In this document: positions 34,823-43,480 of the stretch, in pieces
Layout: each line of letters starts with the position of its first letter
Numbering within the stretch: the first letter of the stretch is position 1
From: Arcanobacterium_A bovis
GTDB taxonomy: Bacteria > Actinomycetota > Actinomycetes > Actinomycetales > Actinomycetaceae
DNA: 64,000 nt
Assembly (NCBI RefSeq): GCF_042655305.1
Contig: NZ_JBHSLR010000009.1
Reading direction: 5' to 3' (one strand)
The notes under the pieces: model-generated
Seen by the model: only the letters and a program-made list of their open reading frames with translations
Databases searched by the model: none
What the model was told of the DNA's origin: nothing
Program-made: the position numbers and the translations under genes

Positions 34823-35572
34823 TCAGTTTTCGTAGGAAGCGTAGCCTTCGGCCTCAAGTTTGTCAGCCAATTCTGGACCGCCAGACTCTGCAACCTTTCC
34901 ATCTACGAAAACGTGCACAAATTCTGGCTTTATATAGCGCAAAATTCGCGTGTAATGGGTGATGAGCAAAATGCCGTTTCCGTTGGCAGCATGCGCACGA
35001 TTAACGCCTTCGGATACGAGACGCAGAGCGTCAACGTCCAAGCCGGAGTCAGTTTCGTCGAGCACTGCGAACTTTGGCTTGAGCACTTCAAGCTGCATGA
35101 TTTCTAAGCGCTTTTTCTCGCCGCCTGAGAATCCAAGATTGACGTCACGCTGGGCAAAATCTGGATCAATCTTCAGATCAGCCATCACGTTCTTCAAAGT
35201 CTTTACCCATTCGCGCAGCTTAGGAGCTTCACCGTCAATCGCGGTTTTGGCCGAGCGCAAGAAGTTCGTAACTGAAACGCCAGCCACTTCGACCGGGTAC
35301 TGCATTGCGAGGAAAAGGCCCTTACGTGCGCGTTCATCGGCAGAGAGCGGAACCATATCTTCGCCGTCGAGCAAAATTTCACCCTCAGTAATGGTGTACT
35401 TAGGATGACCAGCAATTGCATAGGCAAGCGTGGACTTTCCCGAACCGTTTGGGCCCATAATGGCGTGGATTTCACCATCGTTGATCTTGAGATTGACGCC
35501 GCGCAAAATCGGCTTGTCGCCTTCCGGTGTTTCAACTGAAACGTGGAGGTTCTTAATTTCTAGATTGGTCAC
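34823..35572 (-). CDS. sufC: SufC, ATPase of the SufBCD Fe-S scaffold
   Basis: 249-residue ABC ATPase. Walker A GPNGSGKSTLAYAIAG, signature LGFSGGEKKRLEIMQL, Walker B FAVLDETDSGLDVDALRL (ETDSGLD is typical of SufC) and switch histidine in LLITHYTRIL. GTG 35572 gives the family N-terminus VTNLEIKNLHVSV. An in-frame upstream start (35728) would run through the Rieske gene and is rejected. It works with SufB and SufD. Confidence 0.97.
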   Translation of the reverse strand: MTNLEIKNLHVSVETPEGDKPILRGVNLKINDGEIHAIMGPNGSGKSTLAYAIAGHPKYTITEGEILLDGEDMVPLSADERARKGLFLAMQYPVEVAGVSVTNFLRSAKTAIDGEAPKLREWVKTLKNVMADLKIDPDFAQRDVNLGFSGGEKKRLEIMQLEVLKPKFAVLDETDSGLDVDALRLVSEGVNRAHAANGNGILLITHYTRILRYIKPEFVHVFVDGKVAESGGPELADKLEAEGYASYEN

Positions 35573-35595
35573 GTTATTTCTTTTCTCTTCGTGGG

Positions 35596-35928
35596 TCAGT
35601 TGGATGCTAAGGATACGTAAACGGCATCGCCTGCTAGGCGTACCGGGAAGGTTTGTATCGGAATAGAAGCAGGTGGATTGAGAGGATTTCCCGTCTCGAG
35701 ATCGAAAGCAGAGCCGTGGCGTGTGCATTCAATGCAATTGCCATCTACGTCGCCCTCCGACAGCTTGAAACGACCGTGCGAACAACGATCAATCACGGCA
35801 AACCAGCGGTCATTTTCGGTATGGATGACGGCGATGTTCACCGTTTCGCCGTCCGCTTTCGTTACCGTGAACGGTGCAACGTCACCGGGGGCGACGGCGG
35901 CCGTATCGCACACGAGATGTTCAGTCAT
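35596..35928 (-). CDS. Rieske [2Fe-2S] ferredoxin within the suf operon
   Basis: 110-residue soluble Rieske domain with both ligand pairs: CSHGRFKLSEG (Cys-x-His) and CIECTRHGSAFD (Cys-x2-His), and the closing AFDLETGNPLNPPA. It resembles non-haem dioxygenase-type Rieske ferredoxins. The ATG overlaps the sufD stop by 8 bases and sufC starts 24 bases later, so it belongs to the operon. An electron supply to cluster assembly is a reasonable guess; no dedicated reductase is adjacent. Confidence 0.94.
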   Translation of the reverse strand: MTEHLVCDTAAVAPGDVAPFTVTKADGETVNIAVIHTENDRWFAVIDRCSHGRFKLSEGDVDGNCIECTRHGSAFDLETGNPLNPPASIPIQTFPVRLAGDAVYVSLASN

Positions 35929-37066
35929 TCTCGCGTCCCATCGTTAGCGACAATTCGTCTTCAATGGCATCCATCAGCTTGTTCTGCACGGACTCCACAC
36001 CGATTTTATTGATGAGCTCGGCAAAGAATCCACGTACAACCAAACGTCGGCCTTCATCTTCTGGAATTCCGCGCGATTTGAGGTAGAACAGCTGCTCGTC
36101 GTCGAAACGTCCGGTTGCGGAAGCGTGTCCAGCTCCTTCAATTTCACCTGTTTCGATTTCTAAGTTCGGAACTGAATCAGCCCGTGCCCCTTCAGTCAAA
36201 ACAAGATTGCGATTGAGTTCGTAGGTGTCAGTTCCTTCAGCACTTGGCCGAATGAGCACATCGCCCACCCACACAGAATGAGCATCTTGACCTTGCAAAG
36301 CCCCCTTGTAGGTTGCATTAGAGCGGCAATGCGGCTGGTTGTGGTCAACGAAGAGGCGGTGCTCAAGGTGTTGCTTCTCGTCTACGAAGTAGGCACCAAG
36401 CAAATCTACGCTTCCACCAGGAGCAGCATATTCAACCGACGTCGTCACGCGTACGATATCGCCACCGAGTGTAACAACGATGTGGCGAAGCGTGCCATCA
36501 CGCTCGATACGGATGCGATTGGAAAGCGTGTGGGCTGCGTCGTCGTCCCAATCTTGAATAGAAACGAGAGTCAAATGCGCCCCAGCGCCCACCGAAACTT
36601 CCACGCCTTCGGCAAGTCGCGCCGAACCTACGTGGTTGATTACCACCGTGCCTTCGGAGAAATTTTGCGCGTCAATAAGTACGTGCATTCCGGCAACGTC
36701 TTTGCCGCTCTCCCCCGACACCGTAATAACATTTTCATCGGGGTACTGGCGATCAGCTTCCAAAGTCACCACATGCGCAACATCGAAAGAAGCCCATGCC
36801 ATAGCTCCCGTGCGATCCTCCGGTGCTTGGAGGTGACCAAGACGTGCGTCAGTACGATCTACGATCTCATAACGAGCATCGCCGCTCACCTGCACCGTTG
36901 GCCCAGCACCCGCGGCTTTTTCTGCGAAAAAATCTTCGATTCTCTCGATTGGGGTAAAGCGCCACTCTTCTTCGGTTCCCTGCGGCACGGAAAAATCTTC
37001 GACCTTAAAGGACAGCGGCCGATCTGCGCGCGAGGAAATTTGAGTGCGTGTTGATTCCTGTGCCAT
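35921..37066 (-). CDS. sufD: SufD, Fe-S cluster scaffold subunit
   Basis: 381-residue parallel beta-helix protein that forms the SufBC2D scaffold. Conserved C-terminal pattern HCRSNATYKG then EGAGHASATGRFDDEQLFYL and SRGIPEDEGRRLVVRGF, shared with SufB but without the SufB-specific cysteine. ATG 37066 begins one base after the sufB stop; the longer frame from 37171 lies inside sufB and is rejected. Confidence 0.95.
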   Translation of the reverse strand: MAQESTRTQISSRADRPLSFKVEDFSVPQGTEEEWRFTPIERIEDFFAEKAAGAGPTVQVSGDARYEIVDRTDARLGHLQAPEDRTGAMAWASFDVAHVVTLEADRQYPDENVITVSGESGKDVAGMHVLIDAQNFSEGTVVINHVGSARLAEGVEVSVGAGAHLTLVSIQDWDDDAAHTLSNRIRIERDGTLRHIVVTLGGDIVRVTTSVEYAAPGGSVDLLGAYFVDEKQHLEHRLFVDHNQPHCRSNATYKGALQGQDAHSVWVGDVLIRPSAEGTDTYELNRNLVLTEGARADSVPNLEIETGEIEGAGHASATGRFDDEQLFYLKSRGIPEDEGRRLVVRGFFAELINKIGVESVQNKLMDAIEDELSLTMGREND

Positions 37067-37067
37067 A

Positions 37068-38507
37068 TCAGCCAACAGATCCTTCCATTTGAAGTTCGAT
37101 GAGACGGTTGAGTTCGAGCGCGTATTCCATTGGCAATTCGCGAGCAATAGGCTCAACGAAGCCACGCACAATCATTGCCATCGCTTCGGTTTCCTCCAAG
37201 CCACGGCTCATGAGGTAGAAGAGTTGATCTTCGGAAACTTTCGAAACAGTAGCTTCGTGACCCATTTCAACGTCGTCCACTCGCACGTCCACGTAGGGAT
37301 ACGTATCCGAACGCGAAATTTGATCGACTAGCAATGCATCACACAGCACATTAGATTTCGAATGAGCTGCGTTTTCGTTCACTTGAACGAGGCCACGGTA
37401 GGAGGATCGTCCGCCACCTCGCGCCACTGATTTCGACACGATTGACGACGACGTATTTGGCGCCATATGCACCATCTTTGATCCGGTGTCTTGATGTTGC
37501 CCAGCACCTGCAAACGCAATCGAAAGCGTCTCGCCCTTGGCGTGTTCACCCATAAGATATACGGCCGGGTACTTCATGGTGACTTTCGAACCGATATTGC
37601 CATCGATCCATTCCATCGTGCCGCCTTCTTCAACAATGGCGCGCTTAGTTACCAGGTTGTAGACGTTATTCGACCAGTTCTGAATCGTAGTGTAGCGAAC
37701 TCGCGCACCCTTCTTGACGAAGATCTCCACTACCGCAGAATGAAGCGAATCAGACTTGTAAATAGGCGCTGTACATCCTTCAACGTAGTGAACGTAAGAA
37801 TCTTCATCAGCGATAATGAGCGTGCGTTCAAACTGCCCCATATTTTCGGTGTTGATACGGAAGTATGCCTGCAACGGAATTTCTACATGCACGCCTTTTG
37901 GCACATAGACGAACGAACCGCCAGACCATACAGCCGAGTTCAAGGACGCAAATTTATTGTCGCCCAACGGGATCGCTTTGCCGAAGAATTCTTCGAAAAT
38001 CTCGGGGTGCTCGCGCAGGCCGGAATCAGTATCTAGGAAGATGACGCCTTGAGACTCGAGATCCTCACGAATCTGGTGGTAAACCACCTCAGACTCATAT
38101 TGAGCAGCAACGCCAGCAACCAAACGAGCCTTTTCAGCCTCAGGAATACCCAAGCGATCATAAGTTACCTTGATATCCTCAGGAAGATCTTCCCACGAAG
38201 TCGCTACATTTTCAGTGGACTTTACGTAGTACTTGATGGAATCAAAATCGATATCAGAAAGGTCTGGGCCCCATGTTGGCATAGGACGACGTCCAAATAG
38301 CTTCAACGCCTTCAAGCGTTTTTCGAGCATCCATTCTGGCTCGTTCTTGCGCATCGAAATGTCCCGAACGACGTCTTCGTTCAGACCGCGGCGCGCTTTT
38401 TCTCCCGCGTCATCAGAGTCATGCCAACCGTAGGCATAATTTCCGATAGAGGCGATTGTCTCTTCTTGGGTTAAAGTTTCCTTTGCGCCCAATTCGGATT
38501 GAGTCAT
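37068..38507 (-). CDS. sufB: SufB, Fe-S cluster scaffold subunit
   Basis: 479 residues, full length. Signatures are LDTDSGLREHPE, SGGSFVYVPKGVHVE, YVEGCTAPIYKSDSLH, QHQDTGSKMVHMAPNTSS and the C-terminal MGHEATVSKVSEDQLFYLMS. The cysteine of NVLCDALL is at the position of the cluster-related cysteine. ATG 38507 has a strong AAGGA site. No intein or self-splicing insert interrupts it, unlike mycobacterial sufB. Confidence 0.97.
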   Translation of the reverse strand: MTQSELGAKETLTQEETIASIGNYAYGWHDSDDAGEKARRGLNEDVVRDISMRKNEPEWMLEKRLKALKLFGRRPMPTWGPDLSDIDFDSIKYYVKSTENVATSWEDLPEDIKVTYDRLGIPEAEKARLVAGVAAQYESEVVYHQIREDLESQGVIFLDTDSGLREHPEIFEEFFGKAIPLGDNKFASLNSAVWSGGSFVYVPKGVHVEIPLQAYFRINTENMGQFERTLIIADEDSYVHYVEGCTAPIYKSDSLHSAVVEIFVKKGARVRYTTIQNWSNNVYNLVTKRAIVEEGGTMEWIDGNIGSKVTMKYPAVYLMGEHAKGETLSIAFAGAGQHQDTGSKMVHMAPNTSSSIVSKSVARGGGRSSYRGLVQVNENAAHSKSNVLCDALLVDQISRSDTYPYVDVRVDDVEMGHEATVSKVSEDQLFYLMSRGLEETEAMAMIVRGFVEPIARELPMEYALELNRLIELQMEGSVG

Positions 38508-38543
38508 CGATTTCCTTCCAAACCTCATCTAATACATGAGGTT

Positions 38544-39233
38544 TTATCTTTGCGAACCCTGTTGAGTTCGGCGCACTTGTGGCATCCCGATTGGGATATT
38601 CGTTGTGCAAACATGCTCACCACCTGCCAAAGTAGCGAGCCGCTGAATTGGAATACCAAGGAGCCGTGCAAAGGCTTTAGTTTCCGCTTCACATAACTCT
38701 GGAAAAGCCTCAGCTACGTCCTGAACTGGACAATGCCCTTGACATAGCTGCAAAGCGATGCCATTAGGCCCACCGCGGCGTAACGTCGTCATATATCCGT
38801 CTTTATCAAGCACCGTAGCCAACGCCAAAATCTTATCCATTGGAGAATCGCCAGCAGATTGAACGATATCGCCATAGCGCTCCTCCAATGCCTGAATTCG
38901 GCGATTGACGAAGTCTGACACTCCCTCTTCACCAAGATTCTCGCGGAGGAACTCCAATGCTTGCGTGGCAAGATCCGAATAGGCCTCACTCAATTGGGAC
39001 TGCCCAGCGGCAGTTGCCACATAGCGGCGAGATGGACGTCCTCTACGCGAAGGCGCTGAGCTCGGAGCGCTGTATTCTTGGATAAATTCGTCGTCAATAA
39101 GCGTTGAAATATGACGCCGCACTGCTGCTGGAGTGAGAACGAGCAATTTCGCCAATTCTCCCGAGGTAATAGGACCACGTTCAATCACCAAACGAAGGAT
39201 TTGTTCACAGGTACCAAGATCATTTCGATCCAT
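38544..39233 (-). CDS. sufR: SufR-like Fe-S cluster transcription regulator
   Basis: 229 residues. The N-terminal winged helix (GPITSGELAKLLVLTPAAVR, then a wing rich in RRGRPSRRYV) is DeoR/ArsR-like. The C-terminal half has the cysteines expected for a 4Fe-4S site: CQGHCPVQDVAEAFPELCEA, plus a later one in GEHVCTTN. Position as the first gene before sufB fits SufR, which represses suf when holding a cluster. The ribosome-binding site is GGGAGG. Candidate operators lie upstream. Confidence 0.93.
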   Translation of the reverse strand: MDRNDLGTCEQILRLVIERGPITSGELAKLLVLTPAAVRRHISTLIDDEFIQEYSAPSSAPSRRGRPSRRYVATAAGQSQLSEAYSDLATQALEFLRENLGEEGVSDFVNRRIQALEERYGDIVQSAGDSPMDKILALATVLDKDGYMTTLRRGGPNGIALQLCQGHCPVQDVAEAFPELCEAETKAFARLLGIPIQRLATLAGGEHVCTTNIPIGMPQVRRTQQGSQR

Positions 39234-39252
39234 CTATTCACCTCCCAGCACA

Positions 39253-39319
39253 GACAATTCATTAAGAAACATTGTCCTTGCTAAAATATATTTTCGCAAC
39301 TTAAACGTTCCTTAATGAA
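39253..39319. promoter_or_regulatory. Paired inverted repeats upstream of sufR, candidate SufR operators
   Basis: TTCATTAAGAAAC (39258-39270) and GTTCCTTAATGAA (39307-39319) are inverted with one mismatch and 36 bases between them. The left arm is nested in GACAAT-N12-ATTGTC (39253-39276), and the right arm is part of GTTC-N6-GAAC (39307-39320). They lie 20-87 bases before the sufR ATG. Confidence 0.45.
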
Positions 39320-39358
39320 CAGCTCGCAAAGCAGTTCACGCCCTGTTGTAATCGCACG

Positions 39359-39985
39359 TCAAGCGCGTTCCAAAGCCTCGAGTCCTTGACTGAGCAAGGA
39401 CTTTACCGCCAAGATACCCAGCACAAGCGTCGGACTTTGCAATTCGCCTCTCAAAATCGCGTCATGAATATCACGAAGTGCAAACCACTGTGACACTATT
39501 TCGCGCTCTTCGGCCTCTGCGTGAAACGAGCCTGCAGCATCAGACGTAACCGGCTCTACGGCTACAAAGATCTCCAAGTTTTCATCCGAACACCCTGGCG
39601 AGGTGTAGAAGGAAACGAGTTTGCGCCAGTCCGACGCCGCCATCCCTGTTTCTTCTTCCAGCTCTCGTTGTGCACACAGCAGCGGAGATTCCCCACCGAC
39701 GTCGCGCAAACCGGCAGGAATCTCCCAAAAAATACGCCGCGGAGCGTGGCGATATTGCCGTATGAGGAGCACTTCCCACTCATCAGCGCGACGACGGATC
39801 GGAACGATTGCCACGGCGTCGTCGTGCTTCATGTACTGACGCTGCACAACATCGCCAGAATTGAACCGAATACGATCATCGCTAATATCGAAAATCCCAC
39901 CACGGTATTCAACGCTCGTTGAAATAATATCTACATGCTCAGGTGCTGCAAAATCTCGGAGTTTGTAGTTATATTTCCGATCCAT
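39359..39985 (-). CDS. NUDIX hydrolase, ADP-ribose pyrophosphatase type
   Basis: 208 residues. The Nudix box is GGESPLLCAQRELEEETGM, with the REL and EExG residues that bind magnesium. The upstream GLRDVGGE and downstream YTSPGCSDE, where the Pro follows the Nudix box by about 15 residues, are typical of ADP-ribose pyrophosphatases. It follows pyrG by 9 bases with GAGGTG as ribosome-binding site and is likely co-transcribed; pyrG and Rv1700 (Nudix) are neighbours in M. tuberculosis too. Confidence 0.93.
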   Translation of the reverse strand: MDRKYNYKLRDFAAPEHVDIISTSVEYRGGIFDISDDRIRFNSGDVVQRQYMKHDDAVAIVPIRRRADEWEVLLIRQYRHAPRRIFWEIPAGLRDVGGESPLLCAQRELEEETGMAASDWRKLVSFYTSPGCSDENLEIFVAVEPVTSDAAGSFHAEAEEREIVSQWFALRDIHDAILRGELQSPTLVLGILAVKSLLSQGLEALERA

Positions 39986-39994
39986 GTGTGCACC

Positions 39995-41686
39995 TCACTT
40001 GGCGCGAGCTGAACGATGCTTGTCGAGTGCAGCGCTAATGAGTCCCACGAACAGCGGGTGCGCATTGGTTGGTCGCGACTTGAACTCTGGATGCGCCTGC
40101 GTCGAAATATAGTAAGGATGCAGGTCACGATCGAGTTCTACAAATTCAACCAAGGTTCCGTCTGGCGAAGTTCCACTGATGTGTAAACCGACTTCCTCCA
40201 AACGCTCGCGATATGCCGAGTTCACCTCGTAACGATGACGATGCCGCTCAGAGACGTCTGTGCGACCGTAAACTTGTGCCGCAAGCGAGTCTGGCGCCAA
40301 TACCGCAGGGTATGCTCCCAAACGCATCGTTCCGCCCATATCGCCCTCGCCTGCAAGCACGCTTTGCTGTTCAGCCATCGTGGCGATAACAGGCTCTGCG
40401 GTGTCAGGGTCAAACTCAGTGGACGACGCTTGCTCAAGTCCAAGCAAATTGCGCGCAGCCTCAATAACCATTGATTGCAAGCCTAGGCATATGCCAAGGG
40501 TAGGAATCTTATTTTCACGTGCATACTTCAATGCACCGATCTTGCCATCAAGACCGCGCACGCCGAATCCGCCTGGCACGAGTATCGCATCGACCTTTGC
40601 GAGATGCCCGCTAGCGCCAGCTTCTGTTGCGCATTCATCGGCTGGAATCCACTTAATATTGACTTTTACCTGGTGGTGAATACCGCCTGCATGCAGTGCC
40701 TCAGCAACAGAAAGGTATGCGTCGTGAAGGTCAATATATTTACCAACAAGCCCAACAGTGACCTCATCATGCGGATAAGCAACTCGCTCAATCACACGGT
40801 CCCAATCGGACCAGTCGACATCGCGGAACGCTAAGCCAAGATGTTGCACAACCTGTGCATCAAGCCCCTGTGCATGCAAGACTTTCGGAATCTCATAAAT
40901 CGACGAACGATCTTCACACTGGATCACGCCTTGATCCGGCACATCGCACATCAGCGCAATCTTCGATTTCACCGACACTGGCAAGTCACGATCACAACGC
41001 AACACAATGGCATCAGGCTGGATACCGATGGATCGCAACGCCGCAACCGAATGTTGAGCAGGTTTGGTTTTCAGCTCACCACCTGCTGCTAGGTACGGAA
41101 CTAGGGCTACATGAACGAAGAAACAGTTGTTACGCCCGATCAGCTGACGCACCTGGCGGGCAGCTTCCAAGAATGGTTGCGATTCAATATCGCCTACGGT
41201 GCCACCAATTTCGGTGATGATGACGTCGGGCGCTTCTTCGCCGTCGTCGGCGACCGCTTGCGCACGCATCCGTTCAATAATCTCGTTCGTGATGTGCGGA
41301 ATGACCTGCACACATTCGCCAAGATACTCGCCTGCACGTTCCTTTGAAAGCACATTCAGATACACCTGACCAGTGGTAGAATTCGCTTTTCCAGAAAGAT
41401 TCACATCCAAAAAGCGTTCGTAGTGTCCAATATCAAGATCTGTCTCAGCACCATCTTCGGTCACAAAAACTTCACCATGCTGGAAGGGATTCATTGTGCC
41501 CGGATCAACATTGATATAGGGATCAAGTTTTTGCATAACAACTTTGAGTCCGCGTGAGCGAAGGAGTCTTCCCAGCGACGACGCCGTCAATCCCTTGCCT
41601 AAAGAGCTAGCTACACCGCCCGTCACAAATACTTGACGTGTAACTTTTTGCTGTTTCCCAGGTATCCCTGAATTTGTCTCTACCAT
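39995..41686 (-). CDS. pyrG: CTP synthase PyrG
   Basis: Converts UTP, ATP and glutamine to CTP; 563 residues. N-terminal synthetase domain with TGGVASSLGKGLTASSLG, the YINVDPGTMNPFQHGEVF stretch and TEIGGTVGDIESQPF. The C-terminal glutaminase has GGFGVRG, the nucleophile elbow LGICLGLQ and the His-Glu pair at STQAHPEFKSRP. A TAGAAT box lies 8 bases before the ATG, so the leader is at most very short. Confidence 0.97.
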   Translation of the reverse strand: MVETNSGIPGKQQKVTRQVFVTGGVASSLGKGLTASSLGRLLRSRGLKVVMQKLDPYINVDPGTMNPFQHGEVFVTEDGAETDLDIGHYERFLDVNLSGKANSTTGQVYLNVLSKERAGEYLGECVQVIPHITNEIIERMRAQAVADDGEEAPDVIITEIGGTVGDIESQPFLEAARQVRQLIGRNNCFFVHVALVPYLAAGGELKTKPAQHSVAALRSIGIQPDAIVLRCDRDLPVSVKSKIALMCDVPDQGVIQCEDRSSIYEIPKVLHAQGLDAQVVQHLGLAFRDVDWSDWDRVIERVAYPHDEVTVGLVGKYIDLHDAYLSVAEALHAGGIHHQVKVNIKWIPADECATEAGASGHLAKVDAILVPGGFGVRGLDGKIGALKYARENKIPTLGICLGLQSMVIEAARNLLGLEQASSTEFDPDTAEPVIATMAEQQSVLAGEGDMGGTMRLGAYPAVLAPDSLAAQVYGRTDVSERHRHRYEVNSAYRERLEEVGLHISGTSPDGTLVEFVELDRDLHPYYISTQAHPEFKSRPTNAHPLFVGLISAALDKHRSARAK

Positions 41687-41857
41687 GGAATTTCATTCTA
41701 CAGCCTCGCGGGCAGATCGCACCACACCGGCGGTGGTATGAAGAATCACAGCATTGGTTGCCAGTGCACTTACCTGTGCCATTTTCCTGTGCCAACGAGT
41801 AAAAATTGCTCTTCTCGCGCTGTATGTGCGTTTCGTAATCTACCTGTGTTTCACACT

Positions 41858-41891
41858 CTACTTACGCAACAACATTTTCTACTTACGCAAC
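41858..41891. repeat. 21-bp tandem duplication over the murJ stop codon
   Basis: CTACTTACGCAAC occurs at 41858-41870 and 41879-41891, period 21. Read on the minus strand, the last codons and stop of murJ (LRK-stop) are duplicated in frame just beyond the gene end. The rest of the 190-base gap to pyrG shows nothing I recognise. Confidence 0.75.
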
Positions 41892-43468
41892 GATAATAGT
41901 GCACGCCGATCTGCCAGGAAGATAGCAGCTAATCCACCTGCCAGCACGATCACGCCTACAACAACGGCAGTACCGAAAGCAGAGGCTATAGAGTATCCAC
42001 CTATTTTCAGTAGCCAATCAGTGAGCAGTTTCGTCACAATCGCTACTGGTGCCAAAATCGTCAAAAGCAAGAGCACAGTGCGCATCAGGTGCTCGGTAGC
42101 ACCAGGTCCGAGTTCTGCGCGAATTGCCAAAACGATGAGTAAAGCGCCAACGCACATGCCCGCAGTGAGCGCAGCACCTATAAGAATCAAGGTTGGCACG
42201 CGTCCGTGAATATCTGTCACGATCCCGCTCAAAAGCACTACACACACAGTCCCCCACGCCAAAGAATTCACCGTGATTACGCGCTTACCAGCGTCAAGAC
42301 CATACAAAACGCGAGCACCATGATAAAGCACTGAGTATCCAACTAATGCACCTGACATCGCCGTCATAGCAACTTCGAGACCTTCAATATCGCGGCCTAA
42401 ATCAATCACAATCTTCGCCGGTTCGGCTAATACTGCAAGCAATACGGCCGCTACCATACCGAGAGCAACTACTAAACGAGTGCTGGTGGACACCAACGAT
42501 TCAAGTGCATCGCGATTTTGCTTTGTAATACTGGCGTTTTCAACTGCTGCCGAAATTCGCGGAAATACTGCGGTGGCAACCGGAACTGCCAAGACCGCAT
42601 AAGGCACCATGAATATTGAAAATGCGTAGTTAAAAGCATTATATGTGCCCACATTTCCTTGGGAATTTGAGGTGTACATGATCGCGATAATCGCAATCTG
42701 CTGTGCCACGAGGGCACCGAAACCAGCACCTGCCAAGCGCATCGTGTGTCGCGCCACCCCTGGCGGAAAATTGAGCGTGAACCGCAAACGCACCAATTTT
42801 AGCACTGGAATTAGCTGCGGCAATGAAAAAATGAGCACGCCTGCGGTTGTTCCCCAACCGAGTAACAAGATCGATCGCCACGGAAGCTCGCTCGGCTCCG
42901 TTCCAAATCCGACGGTTTTCGCATAGCTAAGAAAGACAGCAATCACTACGACTGACGACAAAAGCGGCGAAAGCGCAGGAAGAATGAAGCGTTTATGTGC
43001 CTGTAAGATTCCAGTAAACACTACCGACAAACCATAAAACGGAATTTGCAAAGCAAACATGGCTAATAGTACAGATGCCAGATTCACAATCTGTGGCGCG
43101 GAGTCGCTCCCAAAAAGTAGCCCGACAATCTGATGCGAAAATATCGCTACCAGCAGTGAAATTGGCAGACCAATCAGCAAAAGCCACGATATTAACGCAG
43201 ACGCCGTTTGATCTAATTTTTCCTTGTCACCCCGTGCAAGAAATTTCGACATCAGCGGGATCACTGCACCAGCAAGTGCACCACCAGCAGCGACTTCAAA
43301 TAACACATTTGGAACCGTGTTCGCGGTGTCATATGCAGATGCAACTGCGCCGTCCGACATCGCCCACGATTGTGCAAGCTTGCGCAGGAGTCCAGCAATT
43401 CTCGACAGTAACGTCAAGATCGCGATAATGCCAGCTGCTCCAACCACACCGCCGAGTGCGCGCTTCAT
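41879..43468 (-). CDS. murJ: Lipid II flippase MurJ (MviN family)
   Basis: 529-residue polytopic membrane protein of the MATE-like MOP fold with about 14 helices. The N-terminus GAAGIIAILTLLSRIAGLLR and the region PNVLFEVAAGGALAGAVIPL are typical for MurJ/MviN. It moves lipid II across the membrane for peptidoglycan synthesis. No C-terminal pseudokinase domain is present, unlike mycobacterial MviN. ATG 43468 is preferred to the TTG before it. Its -10 box overlaps the stop codon of the upstream gene. Confidence 0.93.
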   Translation of the reverse strand: MKRALGGVVGAAGIIAILTLLSRIAGLLRKLAQSWAMSDGAVASAYDTANTVPNVLFEVAAGGALAGAVIPLMSKFLARGDKEKLDQTASALISWLLLIGLPISLLVAIFSHQIVGLLFGSDSAPQIVNLASVLLAMFALQIPFYGLSVVFTGILQAHKRFILPALSPLLSSVVVIAVFLSYAKTVGFGTEPSELPWRSILLLGWGTTAGVLIFSLPQLIPVLKLVRLRFTLNFPPGVARHTMRLAGAGFGALVAQQIAIIAIMYTSNSQGNVGTYNAFNYAFSIFMVPYAVLAVPVATAVFPRISAAVENASITKQNRDALESLVSTSTRLVVALGMVAAVLLAVLAEPAKIVIDLGRDIEGLEVAMTAMSGALVGYSVLYHGARVLYGLDAGKRVITVNSLAWGTVCVVLLSGIVTDIHGRVPTLILIGAALTAGMCVGALLIVLAIRAELGPGATEHLMRTVLLLLTILAPVAIVTKLLTDWLLKIGGYSIASAFGTAVVVGVIVLAGGLAAIFLADRRALLSLRK

Positions 43469-43474
43469 CAAAAA

Positions 43475-43480
43475 ATCTTA
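43475..43480 (-). promoter_or_regulatory. -10 box of leaderless murJ promoter overlapping a stop codon
   Basis: TAAGAT on the minus strand, with the TAA being the stop of the upstream phosphotransferase-like gene, then 6 bases and the murJ ATG. Confidence 0.5.

Noticed and set aside
34823..35728. SufC start extended to 35728
   Set aside because: The first 52 codons overlap the Rieske gene in another frame; GTG 35572 gives the family N-terminus.
35921..37171. SufD start extended to 37171
   Set aside because: The extension is within sufB; ATG 37066 follows the sufB stop directly.
37068..38507. Intein in SufB
   Set aside because: The reading frame has the normal length for SufB, with no splicing-domain insert.
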